Positions 24,922-54,099 of a stretch of 64,000 bases of DNA are shown in pieces. Each line of letters begins with the position of its first letter. Within the stretch, counting starts at the first letter, position 1. Where the stretch lies: NCBI RefSeq assembly GCF_021917145.1, contig NC_061061.1:13766908-13830907 (forward strand), written 5' to 3'. A program made the translations under genes and the position numbers. The notes below the pieces were generated by a model. The model was given only the letters and a program-made list of their open reading frames with translations, ran no database searches and was not told the DNA's origin. This stretch comes from Hypomesus transpacificus (Eukaryota; Chordata; Actinopteri; Osmeriformes; Osmeridae).

Positions 24922-26440
24922 TAGCAGGGCGGATAGTTGTGGAGTACAAATTTCGACCTGCATGGTGTGGTTTCCTTTTTGTGTAATCGTCATCTCCATG
25001 GATAAAGTTATGAAACTTTAAAGCCCGTCACGAGATAAAAAAATGAATAATCATAGCTCTCTTTGTCCAACACAGAGGCAAAAAAGAATGACCATAGGCT
25101 GCTGAAATAAACATCCTCAACATAATAAAGATAAGATACCTTAGATTGGGTGTTCGTTAAAAAATGTCAGTAAGGTCAACGTAATGACAAGCAGATTTGT
25201 TCCGAGGTTCACTTAATGAACAAATTTTCAGGGGAGGAAGTGCTGCTATTTTCTCCCCACTCAATGTGAGCATAACTGATTGTAATTGCTTAAAATTGCT
25301 CAAAATGAGGTCATGTCAGCTTAAATGATCAAACTCACCTCAATTACTTTACATACTGCTTTGCAGTCAATAGATTTGACACAATTTGTATATTAATTAT
25401 GTACAGCTACATAAGAAAAAAATTGCCTGATTAGGAATACAAAATAAAGATTTGATACGGAGGTAGATGAATCAGATTGAGGTAATTACAGGATATATCC
25501 CAGAGGGAATGGGGAAGGAAAATGTCTGTGTTTTACCTGATAGCTTTTCCAGGTTCACTTAGGCTGATGGTCCAAGAGATTTATGAAGGGGAGGTTGCTC
25601 CCTCTATTGCCTGGAAATCAGGCAGACAAGGCCCTAAACAGGTCAGTCAGGAGTCCTCAAATAGAGCAGAGGAAACTATGAAAGATCTCGTGTAAATAGA
25701 AGAATTTAAGACCGTCAGAGTTCTTGCCGTGATTGGTCTCAACGTATTCAGTGTATATTACAGATTAATTTAACATTTTGAAATGATGGCAAACCGTTCC
25801 AACTTCAATATTGATCTCATCTTACACAACTCAATGATAGTCTCATGCATTACATTTCTCTAATAATACAGTTGAGTGATGGCAACATACAACACATGCT
25901 GTTTCAAAAAAATCATATTCAACAGATATTTCATTGTGAAATGACACCATTACCGGCATTACATCATGATGGGATTATGCTGTAGGCCTACTGTACTGTA
26001 AAAATGTGCACAACATTGTGATAGCTGTCTTTATATTCAGTTTTACTGTAGGTGCTTGCAATTGTATTGAGTTTGAAGGATGTAATCATCATTTATCACA
26101 TCTTTCATTAGTTCTTTAGTTTTTTAAAGTTGTGAATATATAATTGATGACACTGAATTAAGTCAACATCTAGTCACCTATGAATGGTCTATTAACGTTG
26201 ATTGGTTTTCATTATACCTTAGAAATGAAGGAAACAATTAGCCTAATAGCCTAAATGATAATAAAAGATTATGAATAATTTATTGCGGCAAAAAGCTCAC
26301 TCAATCATTTCCATGAGGAACGATCCAAACAATTACTATTTGGGTGGAACTTTCTGCTACTATCTTTCATGATTGAACTTTGTTTTATTGTTTATGCGTT
26401 AGAGGTAATTTAGCGTTAAGATGCCCCTCCTAATGTGATG
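23300..26440. other. intergenic stretch between the uncharacterised gene and vwde
   Basis: I see no supported exon in this stretch. It holds a GA microsatellite at about 24868-24921 and AT-rich unique sequence. One or more 5' exons of the minus-strand gene at 21225-22380 may hide at its left side. Human SCIN would be expected somewhere in this interval, but none of its long coding frames is present. Confidence 0.5.
24868..24921. repeat. (GA)n microsatellite
   Basis: Nearly pure GA with a few AA interruptions. Confidence 0.85.
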
Positions 26441-26726
26441 CCATAACCTACTTCTTGCTGAACTTGTTCTAGCCACGCTCCGCAGTCCGGTGTGCATGAG
26501 AAGTGTGCTCGCTCGTCTTTCTCGGCTCTTCGGGACATTTTACAAACGGACTCCCATTTGGTCGGCCAAGGTTGTATTGGAATGCATGCCTGTTCAGCCT
26601 TTATCCTTTACGCATTTTACTACTTGTTGTGGAAAACGGGCGATACACTTGAGTTAAGAAGAACCTTTCAAGTAACGAGGGACTTTCATTGGTCATTTTG
26701 ACCATTTGCACATATTCTGCTGGACG

Positions 26727-41600
<14,874 letters not shown>

Positions 41601-41971
41601 ATGCATGATGAGGAAGCAGAGGTTACAAAATGCACAAAGAAGACATGGGCTGGATCAAGACATTTTGTTTTGTTATTGAGTATCTTTATGCGTATGAATG
41701 AGAGGCAGAGAAAAAGAAAGGAAGCATGTGTTTTTCTACATGATCAGAGGGACTGGATAGATTGCACTTGTCTATTTGTCCCTGTATATCACTACCTCAT
41801 TGCTCATGGTAGCACATCCATGGGGACTGCATAAGAACTATGCAAAATATACTCTCAATCACAGTGATGCAAATTCAGAATAACAGTAATATTCCTCTCT
41901 GGGGAAAAGTGTGTATTATGTGGTCTTCATGTAGGGCAGAAAAAAAGTAAAAACATGTTGTGTACACGTTT

Positions 41972-42382
41972 AATAAAAGAACAAGTAACATAATTCTTCT
42001 AAAGTAGAAAATAACTTTTTTAGATTGTGTTTAGTTCCCTAAGAAACAAACCTTTGGCCCAGTAATTGGTTGATGTGAATCCTCCTTTATTGGACCAATA
42101 CGGTTGTGCACTGTTTTCTATTCTTCATTGAACATCTTGGAGATAATTTTTTTTGTGAATCTTTATATATTTTTAAATAATTTAGTAATATTGGCATGTG
42201 TTCCAATGATACAAATTAGCCTTTAGCTTTGTTTAGATACAACATAGCTGTTAACTGATAAAAGAAAGCTTTAAATACCATAGTAGATAATTGATCTTGT
42301 GGCTGAAACTAACATTAAAAGGTTTTATTTTAGGAATCAGGTTTAATTACATCACAATGTTGTAAATTTGTCATGAAATAAA
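41972..42382 (+). terminator. vwde: candidate vwde polyadenylation signals
   Basis: AATAAA occurs at 41972-41977 and again at 42377-42382, 372 and 777 bp after the stop codon. Use of the distal one would put the vwde 3' end within about 100 bp of the 3' end of the convergent EGF gene. Confidence 0.45.
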
Positions 42383-42460
42383 CTGATAAAATTATTTTGA
42401 ACAATGGATTGTTGTAAACTCGTACTGTAGTTTTAGCAACAACAGAAACGAACACACTTT

Positions 42461-42466
42461 TTTATT
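42461..42466 (-). terminator. candidate polyadenylation signal of the small EGF gene
   Basis: TTTATT on the plus strand is AATAAA on the minus strand, 167 bp past the stop codon of the five-EGF gene. Confidence 0.45.
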
Positions 42467-42632
42467 TATGAAATTGCACACATACATTTGTACAGTTCAA
42501 ATTAGCTTAAAGTAGCATTAACTAAAAAAACAGTTAACTTACAGTACAAAAGAAATGAGTAGCACCATCGAATGAACCAGTTTAGAGTGAATAATGGTCC
42601 ACAGACATTTTTGAACCTGTGTTTAGTGTGGT

Positions 42633-44161
42633 TTAGAACACCTTTTTCTTCTTCTCACAACGCTTTCCGGAGAAAGGTGGGCGGCAGCGGCATGTTTCAG
42701 GAGACACACACTTCCCCCCGTTCAGACAGGGATGACTGCACACAGCTGAAAATGGATGATAACGAGGCCAGAAACCGTTTAACAAAGTTCTTACTCTCAC
42801 CTTTGTAGGCTAGAGCAGGTAAAAAGGTATATGAACCCTGTGAACATACGCCTTGGGGAAATGTGCGTGGTGATCTAAAGCTAAATGTTTGTGAGAGACA
42901 GTGTCAGTGGTGAATATGTTATTGTAACTCACCAGTGTGGCAGGCTCCCCCCAGCCAGCCCTCTGGACAGCTGCAGATTCCTGGGGCCACACAGCTGCCC
43001 TCATTCCTGCACCCCTGGGGGCAAATTGCTGGGAAAACATAGCCACATTCTAAAAATGCGTAGAACTAATAAATCACCTCACAGATGGACATAAAATGTC
43101 CTATCCAGTTCAATAATTATTAAATAAACTGTTTACAGTTATTTTGTTAAAATACATGGAGTAGTTTGGCAGTAGAAATGCTGTAGCTATCAGCTGTGTT
43201 CCATTTCATAAGCTGAGGGGTGAAAGTGCTGCAGGTGAGTACACTATTTGAGCTACCAGCATCTTAAGTGTTTTCACTTCAGTGGCACATGAGGATGTAA
43301 ACAAACCTTCTTGGCATTTAGAGCCAGTCCAGCTTGAGGGGCAAATGCATTTGGCTACTCCATTGACAGCAATACAATCCCCTCCATTCCAGCACCCGCC
43401 ATCACAAGTCACTGCAAAATACACACACATCGTGTTACACAGCTCAGTCTAAACTGCTGTCTAATGCAATACCTCCCCTTGTCCCTGACTTTGGGTGTAG
43501 GTTAGAGTTTACTTATTTGACTGTGTGAAGCATACCCCATTCACACACACACACACTCACACACACACAGTATTTCGTTGGTCTAAGCAGAAAATACATT
43601 CAGTTAAAATGATCCAAGCATTAAACAGTATCTATCCCAAACACTGAGCACAATACCTTTATGACAATATTTCCCCCCAAATCCAGGAGGGCATCTGCAT
43701 TTCCCTGGGCGGAGGCACTCTCCCCCATTCTTGCATTTAGGATAGCAATTTGCTGCATTAGACACAATAAACTTGTCAGCATTGAAGAAACAGCTTTTAT
43801 AACTGAATCGTACAAACAAATTGGACTCTCTGAATAATACATTTCTCCATCCAAATTGTAGGCAACTTTTCGCCATTTACAATTAGTCTCGAACAGAAAC
43901 GGTTGTAACGTCACCATACTGGCAGGTCTCTCCCTCGTAACCCCGCGAGCAGAAACAAGTGTTGTTTCTGATGCAGATCCCTGCGTGCTTGCATGAAGGG
44001 TTGCAAATTGCTCTGGGGTCAAAAACGAATGGTACCGCGACTCCTCGAGGAGCATCTGAACGCGCGGCGCAGATACCGACGAACGCAATCAAACTGACCA
44101 GAAAGGCGAGTCCTATCTTCATAGAAGCTGGAAAGAAGAAGCGTCTAATCCCCATCCTCAT
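42633..44161 (-). CDS. small secreted protein of five EGF repeats, related to VWDE EGFs
   Basis: Five exons join in frame: 44161-43915, 43752-43657, 43411-43307, 43028-42933 and 42745-42633 (657 nt, 218 residues plus stop TAA). The N-terminus has a hydrophobic signal segment (about residues 15-32, [19 protein letters not shown]). Of three candidate starts, the second Met (44155) has the best Kozak context. After a short linker come five EGF domains at about 52-82, 83-114, 115-149, 150-181 and 182-212, each with six cysteines in the compact tenascin-like pattern (for example [17 protein letters not shown]). An N-glycosylation sequon, NNT, lies in EGF1. The protein ends [10 protein letters not shown], a basic tail. 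No membrane anchor or other domain is seen, so it is probably secreted. Internal exons are 96, 105 and 96 nt, all phase 1-1, like the vwde EGF exons. WIF1 has similar EGFs, but the WIF domain is absent. I know no named gene at this place. Confidence 0.85.
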
Positions 44162-44420
44162 GAACTGTTAGGCACTAGCGGTGGAAATAGAGAATGGATG
44201 GCACTGAAGTTAACTCCTTTTTAATGCCAAGAGTTCTTCACCTCCACTCCTGACCCGATAGAACAAACTACAACCAACTTGGAGGGTGATACGTGAACTA
44301 CTCTGTTTCGACCGAAGGGACATCTCCAACCCCCTCCTGGTGAGTGATTCGTTCACACAGAAGTACGCGGGTCCTCCCATTCATGCGCATCACTCTTCCA
44401 ACTAGGCTACATTTAGAAGT
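44162..44420 (-). promoter_or_regulatory. presumed promoter and 5' UTR of the small EGF gene
   Basis: Sequence directly upstream of the start codon. No obvious TATA box is visible and I cannot place the transcription start. A further noncoding first exon is possible. Confidence 0.3.
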
Positions 44421-47400
44421 GTCAGTCATAAACTTTGATTTTAGGCAACTGCCTAAATACATGTAGGCAAGTTGATAGTAGACTTATTTGTATTTGTAAC
44501 AGTTGCTGCACATTTAGCATGGGCCTATTTGTGGTGTCCATTCGAATTGCCCGTAAGTGAAAACAGAATAATTTGGTTTCAGAGTGTATCGTAAAGGTGC
44601 GCAATGATTGCCAGCCAAATGTAATTGTTTTGTGCATTATTGACTGTTCTTCCAGAAATAATTCGAATGCCAGGCCGGGACAGGCGTGTAGACTTATGAA
44701 ACTCATATCTTCTTATACTAAAATGTGTAGATGTTGTTCATATACTGACTCAAATTAACGATGAACACTAATGATTCAAGAGATCCGATTTGCTAGACTG
44801 AAGAGCCGACTTGGAGAAAAGATTCAGTCGACCAAAATCCGTTAGGTGGAGAGAAAGGATTGTATTTATTTGTGCCGAAGTAGTAGTAGCAGCCTTAGTA
44901 GCCTAATTGGGGCAGGCATTTAACAGCAAAAACTACAAGTAGGCCTAGGCCTAAATATTGTTGGCAAAATTGATGTTTTGATCGCCTATAGGCGAAAGTA
45001 ACAGGCTGAGAGATTTCTAGTAATGCTAGACAAATTACGCTGTGATAAAAGAGAACAATATATATTTATATATTTAATTGTCGTATGACCTGTTGATGAT
45101 ATTAAAACATAGCTGCTTAAAGACTGCTAGCCTATAGAATAAATGCCAATGTTCCATTCCAAGGTCATTACACTTCTAAGACATGGGCGTAGTCTGGCTT
45201 GGAGCAATTACTGTATTGAATGGAGGAATGTTTTATGAACGTGTTCATTTCCAAGACGAAGAACAACGAAAGTGAGGTGTGTAGGCAACAAAATAAACAA
45301 TTGAAAGGCTAGTCCGAACCTCACTTTTTGCATGTAACAGGCAAAATGCATCATATGGGTTATTTGAAATTACTTTAGCCTAATGCTGAGTTGCCTTTTC
45401 AAGGAAGTTCAAACAGCAGACCACATCTGGAGAAACAATTTCCATACATCTGGAAAACAACGTTGAAATGATCTATCGGCAACAGGGAATGTCTCGTTCT
45501 AATGATGTTAGCACAACCATTTCTGTCTGGGTTGTTCCTATTTCTACTGCTTGGACTTGGAGTGCTCACATACTCGCCATGCTGTTGGCTGTGCAATTAA
45601 TCGTCGATACACTATTATAGTTACTTCTCTGTGTTCCAGATTTTTTAAATCGTGATGAGGAAGCTCAGTAGCCTAAGGCCGAAAAAACAATTCCAAACCC
45701 TGAATTTCCGCTTGCTAAAATGAAGCCATCTCAACCCACACTTCACTGCACCTGTTAATGTGTAGTCTTGAAGGGTATTACCCAAAAGATTTCGCCATGC
45801 GATTTTGCTTTTTGTCTTTGTCTATTGAAATTAGAGTCCAACAACCCCAAGCTTCTGTTGAGGAATTCTGGAGAGGAAGTTAAGTAGTTTAAATGACAGC
45901 AACAGATGTGAGCAAACCTCCCTGCACTGACCTCCAGTGCTGTTCTACATCTGGAAGCAAGAAGAGTAACACAGAGACATACATCTAGACTAGCACACAA
46001 TCAAGACCCACTCAGAGATAATACAGGACAGTGAAATATATTGCATACGAACAATTTACCAAGTATAATGCTAATTTCAACCACATTTCCGTGGTCACTA
46101 AACGTATTGGAGGTCAACTACATACAAGTTATTTTGATGGGAATGTTTGTATCAGCTACTGTAATACAGTTGCAGAATTCAACACTTACATTATCTGCTT
46201 TGGTGGTTTTAGTGCAAGTTTTGGTTTCCAATATCAAGTCTCTGCCATTGAAACCCCAGTCAAATCTCAGATTATGACAGCTAGCGCCATCTAGTGAGTG
46301 TATTCGTTATTGCATTGTTTGACTGGTCTTTCTTTAGACTCAACACATGCCAACGACGCAACTACTCACAAATGTGTGGGGGAAAATACTATTTTTATTT
46401 TCGCTCTTATGAAATACAAATACATAATTGCCTGTCTGCTACAGTGTATGGGTGTTTGGCAGTGGTTTACATGGACAATGTCAACATTTACACCAACTGG
46501 GTATCAGATATGGCACATTAGGCAGATGCAAGTTGTATTATTGGATGCCAACACAATTTACCATCAAAGTTCAATAGTCAATACATCATGTCACTTCAAA
46601 ATTCATCAAAATATGCAACAAACTGTGCGTGCGTGACATCACCAGGATAATAATCAGATATTAAACTTGTGAAATATCTATTAAGATGAAGTATTTGTAC
46701 ATGCAAAATTGATTTTTAAAGACATATCACAGAAACAAACAAAATATTATGTATTTTATCGCACTGCAATAACTCACACATTCCAAACTGATAAGAGATA
46801 ACTGTTCTCATTTCCTTAGCACACTCCTCAAATTTAACATCCATAAAACATGTGATATTCACTTATCAAACAATTTGGGTTTACAATTGTTTTAATTTAC
46901 ATCATTTAACACACATTACAGTTATTGGTTATATAATCTTGATTTAAAAACAGACAATCTTAGCATGTATATATTACATCACCTTCCAAAACGTCAAATT
47001 ATATCAAATTTAAAATGTATCTCACTGAAACCCTGGAGTATGTTTAATGTACTGAACAACTTAAGGAAACATGAGACTTGAGTAGAAGGAATGGGGTAAA
47101 AGGCAATCAAAAATGGTAAGGGAAAGTTAGTGGTGCTCATAATCAATGCAAAACTAAAGAAGACAAATATGTGTGCTTGCTGAAAGGAGTCAGTCAATCA
47201 GTTGAAAATTAAAATAGTAGAAATGGTATCAACATAGGCATTTAAGACGCTTTTAAAAGTACGGTCCTTTTGCAGTTTTGATGTGAATATGCTAATGCAG
47301 ACCTAAGGTAAATCCATTACCAGTTGGAATGTAGAGAAATTTGAATACACTGTAGTGACTGTAAACAGACTAAATAATGTTTTGTTGGTGACAACAGCTT

Positions 47401-47840
47401 GACTGGTTCAAAGACTGGACTGAATTATATAAGTGTGCAAACCTTTTGCTTACAGCAAGCACACTAACAAATGTTTTCTATTAGTCAACTCAGGTATTCC
47501 ATAGTATTGGATGGTTAGTGGTAGCCTTCTCGCAGTCGTATAACAAAAACGTGTTGCCTTATCCCTCACAGATTATTGTATTTCCCATACCTGGTTAAAG
47601 TGCATATTTCTTAAATGCCTGTGGACATTCTTTTGTAAAATCTTTGAGGACTGTCTACATGGGAGAGAACATCAACAAGGTGTATCAATGCAACTTTACA
47701 GTGACAAAGCCGTCTTATTTAACTGTCAGCTGACAATGAGATACGATTTTCCACACTTTCAGTAAAAAGTCAGCCGAAAGGAACTCCATGTTCTTCAGAC
47801 AGTGGGATAACTATAGCTAATATGCCTGGAACCTGCTAAT
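44421..47840. other. stretch between the EGF gene and tmem106b; tmem106b 3' UTR at its right
   Basis: No coding exon is supported. The part right of about 46.4 kb is probably the tmem106b 3' UTR, which is long in vertebrates. One possible signal on the minus strand is TTTATT at 46394-46399. The remainder is AT-rich sequence in which I see nothing specific. Confidence 0.45.
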
Positions 47841-49776
<1,936 letters not shown>

Positions 49777-49788
49777 GGTTCCAACCGT

Positions 49789-50290
49789 CTGTGTTTACAA
49801 GAGCAACAACAAATTAAGTCTCATCAGATTAAGCAACTGGAAAAATGCCGTCTAACCACATGGCCACACATCATTTAGTTATGAAATTGTCGATTTGCTG
49901 GTGCTAGACAATACCTCAACATGCATTTCACTGTGCACATCTATAATGCCAACCTTTCTTATTCATTAAGCCACATGCGGTCACAAAATAGTCAATATCG
50001 CGATCACAAAATAGTCAATATCGTGTGTAATGTCCACACTTGAGACTGGCACCAGTCAGCAAAATCTTTACAGCTAGCGTTACTCCTTATGATGCTAGAA
50101 GTTGTTGACGATATATTGCACGCCTATGGCCGCCATACTGTGCTGACAACCATATGCAATGCATAGTACACCGTGTACTCTCGCCTCTAAAACGACTTAA
50201 CCTACCTGCCAATATACTGTGAGCTGTTCGAAACAATTTCTTAATAAAAGCGTCGCATTTTTGCCGTTGTTAGCGTTTGATATGTCACGT
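49789..50290 (-). promoter_or_regulatory. tmem106b: tmem106b leader intron, noncoding first exon and promoter
   Basis: An acceptor at 49789-49790 (CACAG) and a donor after 50216 (CAG|GTAGG) on the minus strand define a leader intron of about 430 bp. The first exon probably begins near 50280. No TATA box is obvious. Confidence 0.45.
49981..50023. repeat. tandem duplication, 23-bp period
   Basis: The 20-mer TCACAAAATAGTCAATATCG is repeated at 49981-50000 and 50004-50023, inside the tmem106b leader intron. Confidence 0.9.
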
Positions 50291-50999
50291 CATTCATATG
50301 TCTGGTCGACAACACGTTATTATGGTGCACCATGATGCCTTTTGGCGAATATTGTCCCTCGGTGTGCTATACTCTACGACGTGCTTCGAAAATTGCCGTT
50401 TACCATTAGGAAACATAATCTTACCTTTATGTCTTTTTAAAGAGTTTAACTTGTCATTCGCTTTTCCTCATCAGGTAGCTAGTGCAGCTTTTTGTTATGT
50501 AAATACCATAAACGACGACATGCGTGACAAAAACGCCCCCTCTTTATTGGACAGACGTGGTGTGCAGCTTCATGACGTGGTGGCTTTTATAAGTGAAGTT
50601 TGATGAAAGGATAGGAGTGTAGTGTGTACTTTTTTACTTGATAGATGAGAGAAATATAACATGCGCTACAATAGCATAATGATGTCATTGCGTTGAAGCA
50701 ATTTCATATCGCAGTGTAGAATAAAGGCCCAAGCAAGACGATTAGAGTTAAGCATTTTAATTCTTCAAAATCTCAATGTCTGTCTGAAGCAGTTGTCAGA
50801 AGAGATAGGGAGGTTGACTCAACTAATAACTCATGGCGTAGTAGCCTACTGTCTTCTTTATGCAAACAAGATCGCTCAGAAAGCCTACATTAGGATTGAT
50901 CGGAAATATCACGTTAGAGTCGAGAACATTGTGTAAAATATGCAATGTGTAGCTTATATCAGCCACATGATGGCAGTGTGCTTCAAGAAAAAAATTATA

Positions 51000-51230
51000 G
51001 CCTAATTGTGATTCTGGGATGGATTGAGCAGGCTCTCTGGCGCACCTGACTTGTTTAGTCCTGTTGAATCGCACCCTGGAGCGTTTACCATGCGATTCGT
51101 TTGGGATGGTGTGAATGAATCGAACTCTGGTGGAGACCAAACAACCGCTCTTTGGTACGCCTCGAAAGAGTGATCTCGGACCGGTCGATGTTCACAATTT
51201 TTTGTCAGCTTTGTGGTTTTAGAAACCATA
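51000..51230. mobile_element. MITE-like repeat
   Basis: The wording (GAATCGCACCCTGGAGCG, GTTTGGGATGGTGTGAATG, GAGACCAAACAACCGCTC, CCTCGAAAGAG) is of a type seen repeatedly in fish genomes as a short non-autonomous DNA transposon. Ends and target duplications were not resolved. Confidence 0.4.
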
Positions 51231-51274
51231 AAAGAGAGATATTGTGTATCATTGGCGTATTGAGCCCTAATTTT

Positions 51275-51303
51275 TTTTGGGGGGGGGGGGGGGGGGGGGG
51301 GGG
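51275..51303 (+). repeat. T8/G-run, followed by the inverted-repeat element
   Basis: A poly-G run of about 25 bases after T8. A matching poly-C run (about 51905-51921) lies on the other side of the inserted element, so the two may be remnants of one older repeat split by the insertion. Confidence 0.7.
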
Positions 51304-51319
51304 TGGAGCCCCTTCCCCC

Positions 51320-51875
51320 TAGCCTGATCTGCCCTCCTACGTACTTCCGCTCAATTTGGATTTTGCTTCTGTACTAGGTCTGGGATGTCGGTTCTGAAGT
51401 TGGTTTCCAGAAACAATTTTTTTGTAGGTCCAATCAACGAACAGAGGGAGTGGCTGAGAACGATGACGTTAATGTCGTGCACTTGTTTGAGTAGTTCAGT
51501 AATGGCGGCGGAGAAAGATGCGAGCGAAACTATTCTGCGGTGGCAACGCTGCCGAATATAGGTTAAAGCCGGAGCAAGAACATTCCTTGCTGAGTGTTGT
51601 TGGTGGCCATGTTGTTGTGGCCCTCCTCCCCACGGGGTTCGGGAAAAGTTTGATTTTCCAGCTACGCAGCCAGCTCCGTTACAGTAGTGGTGAAGGAGTT
51701 GGCTAAGGCGAACGCTTGCGATTGGCTATGGCAAATCAGAGTGACTCTGGGTGGATCCAATAGTTTTAAACTTCAACAGAGGACCCGCCTTCAAGGAAGT
51801 TAACGTTTGTCAATCGAGACATCCCAGACCCTCTGTACAAATGAAATGTACGAGGGTCTGGTTAGGACCAGGCTA
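51320..51875 (+). mobile_element. 556-bp inverted-repeat element carrying a helicase motif I fragment
   Basis: The ends are complementary (TAGCCTGATC on the left, GACCAGGCTA on the right). A further inner inverted block is visible: GGTCTGGGATGTC at about 51379 and GACATCCCAGACC near 51831. A perfect 9-bp direct repeat, CCTTCCCCC, lies directly outside each end (51311-51319, 51876-51884) and may be the target-site duplication, although it is low-complexity. Inside, the plus strand encodes LKPEQEHSLLSVVGG followed by a Walker A stretch, LLPTGFGKSLIFQL, as in RecQ/DEAD-type helicase motif I, then a stop. It looks like a non-autonomous DNA transposon with a captured, truncated helicase exon. Superfamily not assigned. 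Confidence 0.6.
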
Positions 51876-52199
51876 CCTTCCCCCCCAAAAAAACTTTCAT
51901 TAGCCCCCCCCCCCCCCCCCCTTTTTTCTTCTTCATATTTTAAATCCAAAGGTGTTAATTTCTCTCCCTAAAACCCACTAGAGGACACTATTTAAAAGGA
52001 TATTTTCAAAAATGTATTGTTGGGGGAACATGCCCCCAGACCCCCCTAGTTTTTGCTGGGTCACGGGAAAGATAATAGGTTTTATCTAGGGGCTCAGTCC
52101 CCCCAAAATTGGGAACCTAGATTTTCCCCTGTTGTGTATGTCCTCATTATAATAAGAATTTGAGTTGATTTAGTTGATATAGTTATTTGGCAAGTGCAT

Positions 52200-52370
52200 C
52201 TCAGGTGATGTTACGGAGTAATCCAAAAGTAATGTAACTAGTATGTAACTCGTTACTTTCAGCAGTGAGTAATCTAGTAACGTAACGCATTACTCAAAAA
52301 AAAAGTAACTAGTAGCCTAGGCTAACATGTAATCTATTACCTTTTTTGAGTAACTACCCAAACACTGTTT
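52200..52370. mobile_element. repeat rich in alternating GTAAC/GTTAC words
   Basis: Repeated AGTAA/TTACT and GTAAC/GTTAC words in both orientations resemble a common fish interspersed repeat. No internal coding part is present and the ends are not defined. Confidence 0.4.
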
Positions 52371-53950
52371 AGCAGTATTAAATCACTTTAGAGGCCACAG
52401 TCTTACGACACGTTTTTGTTCTCGGTCCCTTGTTGCCTGTTGGTATGCGCTCCACATAAACATAACCTGACGGTGCTCCATGATGTAGGCTTATGCCTAC
52501 GATATAAATGTAGAATTTACCAGCAAATTGTATGTCAACAACAACTGAACGAACCACGTGACCTTTTTCACCTTTGGACTGTGAGTTTTGCCTTTGTGAA
52601 CGCAAACCGGATCAATTGAAAACTGTAAACAATGTAGCCTATCATCATTGATTCAATTCGATTGGTTGCAGAATTATTCCTACAGTATGGGTATCCGTTT
52701 ATTATATCAAAACAATTTAATCAGCATAAGACTATGATAAGATGTAGTAAGACAAATTAAATATAGGAATGCTTTTGTTTTGGAAACACTTTGTCAGGGT
52801 CTTCCACTTTTACAATCCCAGATATCAAGGTACTTCAACTGTATGCAGTGTCTGCTTCAGCACACAATTCTCAGTTAATCTGAGTTACACAGTAGGAGGC
52901 AAAAAAAAAAGCCTTTAGCTCCAGTCTGAAGAGGCAGGTGAAGAGTTTTCTGTTCAATGCTACCTGTGTGTCTCTGATAAAGCCAGAGAGAGTCATGTGG
53001 ACATATCTGCCCATTCCAGGTGTTAACACCTCAAACTACATATTGCAGATAAACACCATATTTAAAAGGGAAAGGAGTCTTGTTTATCTATAGAAACCAG
53101 GACTGTGTTGACATTTTTATACATGCAGTTCTAAATGGGACTGAGGTTATGCTACAGCCCCTGGGAGGTTGAACATCATCCAACACGGTGCTCTACCCAT
53201 TACTATAGAAAAGTCATATTACCACGAGGGTTATTAAGCTTTATTAACCACCATAAGTAGCTATGAAAATAAACTAAACCCTGTTTGTGGGGGTCTTTAA
53301 ATGTGCCCTATTTTTAGACTGAGCGAAAGGGTCACTTGTTTCTTTTAGTTCTGACCTGGTTTTATTCACTCTAACATAGAATTCCACTCATTGGTCAGAG
53401 GTTACATAGATCAGCCAATGCAGTTTTTTCTATAAATCAAACCATTTAATCAGCTGGAGAAAAAAAACGTATGGCATATACGATTTCTGCCACGATTTGT
53501 ATTTATTTAATATGAATGTAATAAATTATTCACACCTCTTTCACTATTTTCCATTATATTTCTACTATTAGTATGATTTAGACATTTGAGTCTGAATGGC
53601 TTGCCCTTTTGACCTCATTCAGTGTGGTGTTAATTTGGTCTCAACATGTGTCCAAGGTCAATTACTTAGCAGTTCATCTGGAATGCGGTGGGTTTTAATC
53701 TTGTTTTTTTTCTCCATCAAGTTGGATTAACTCAGCATTCTATTTTAAGTTTATCACAGCTGCAGCCATAACTGGGGTTACAGTCCTTGGAATGACTAGA
53801 TTGGGCAATACTTCGGCAAAATTGAAAAGCAGTAGTGTTTTGTTAGATTCTTTCAAACTGGACTTTGGGACAACACTATAGTTGCCTACTTGACCCATTT
53901 TCTTGACATCCTAGACTAAATAAATATTATTAATGAAATATCAGGTCAAG

Positions 53951-54042
53951 ACCCAACTGATTTGAAACAAGCTGTCATTAAGCCACTTCTTAAAAACAGA
54001 CCCTTGATCTTGGACTACAGGCCTATTTCTAATCTTTCTTTT
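53951..54042 (+). mobile_element. degenerate LINE reverse transcriptase fragment
   Basis: The plus strand encodes PTDLKQAVIKPLLKN and then LDYRPISNLSF. This matches the conserved start of reverse transcriptases in CR1/L2/Rex-type fish LINEs (pattern KxAxVxPLLKK...NYRPISNL). Stops and low-complexity sequence on both sides show a short decayed relic. Confidence 0.65.
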
Positions 54043-54099
54043 TTTTAATACTTGGAAAACAAATCTGTCCCAACTGTGCAACAGACTCTCCTGAAAGGT

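Noticed and set aside
50277..50603. 108-codon plus-strand frame divergent from tmem106b
   Set aside because: It lies in the tmem106b promoter area, with no motif and no continuing exon. A divergent gene is not supported.
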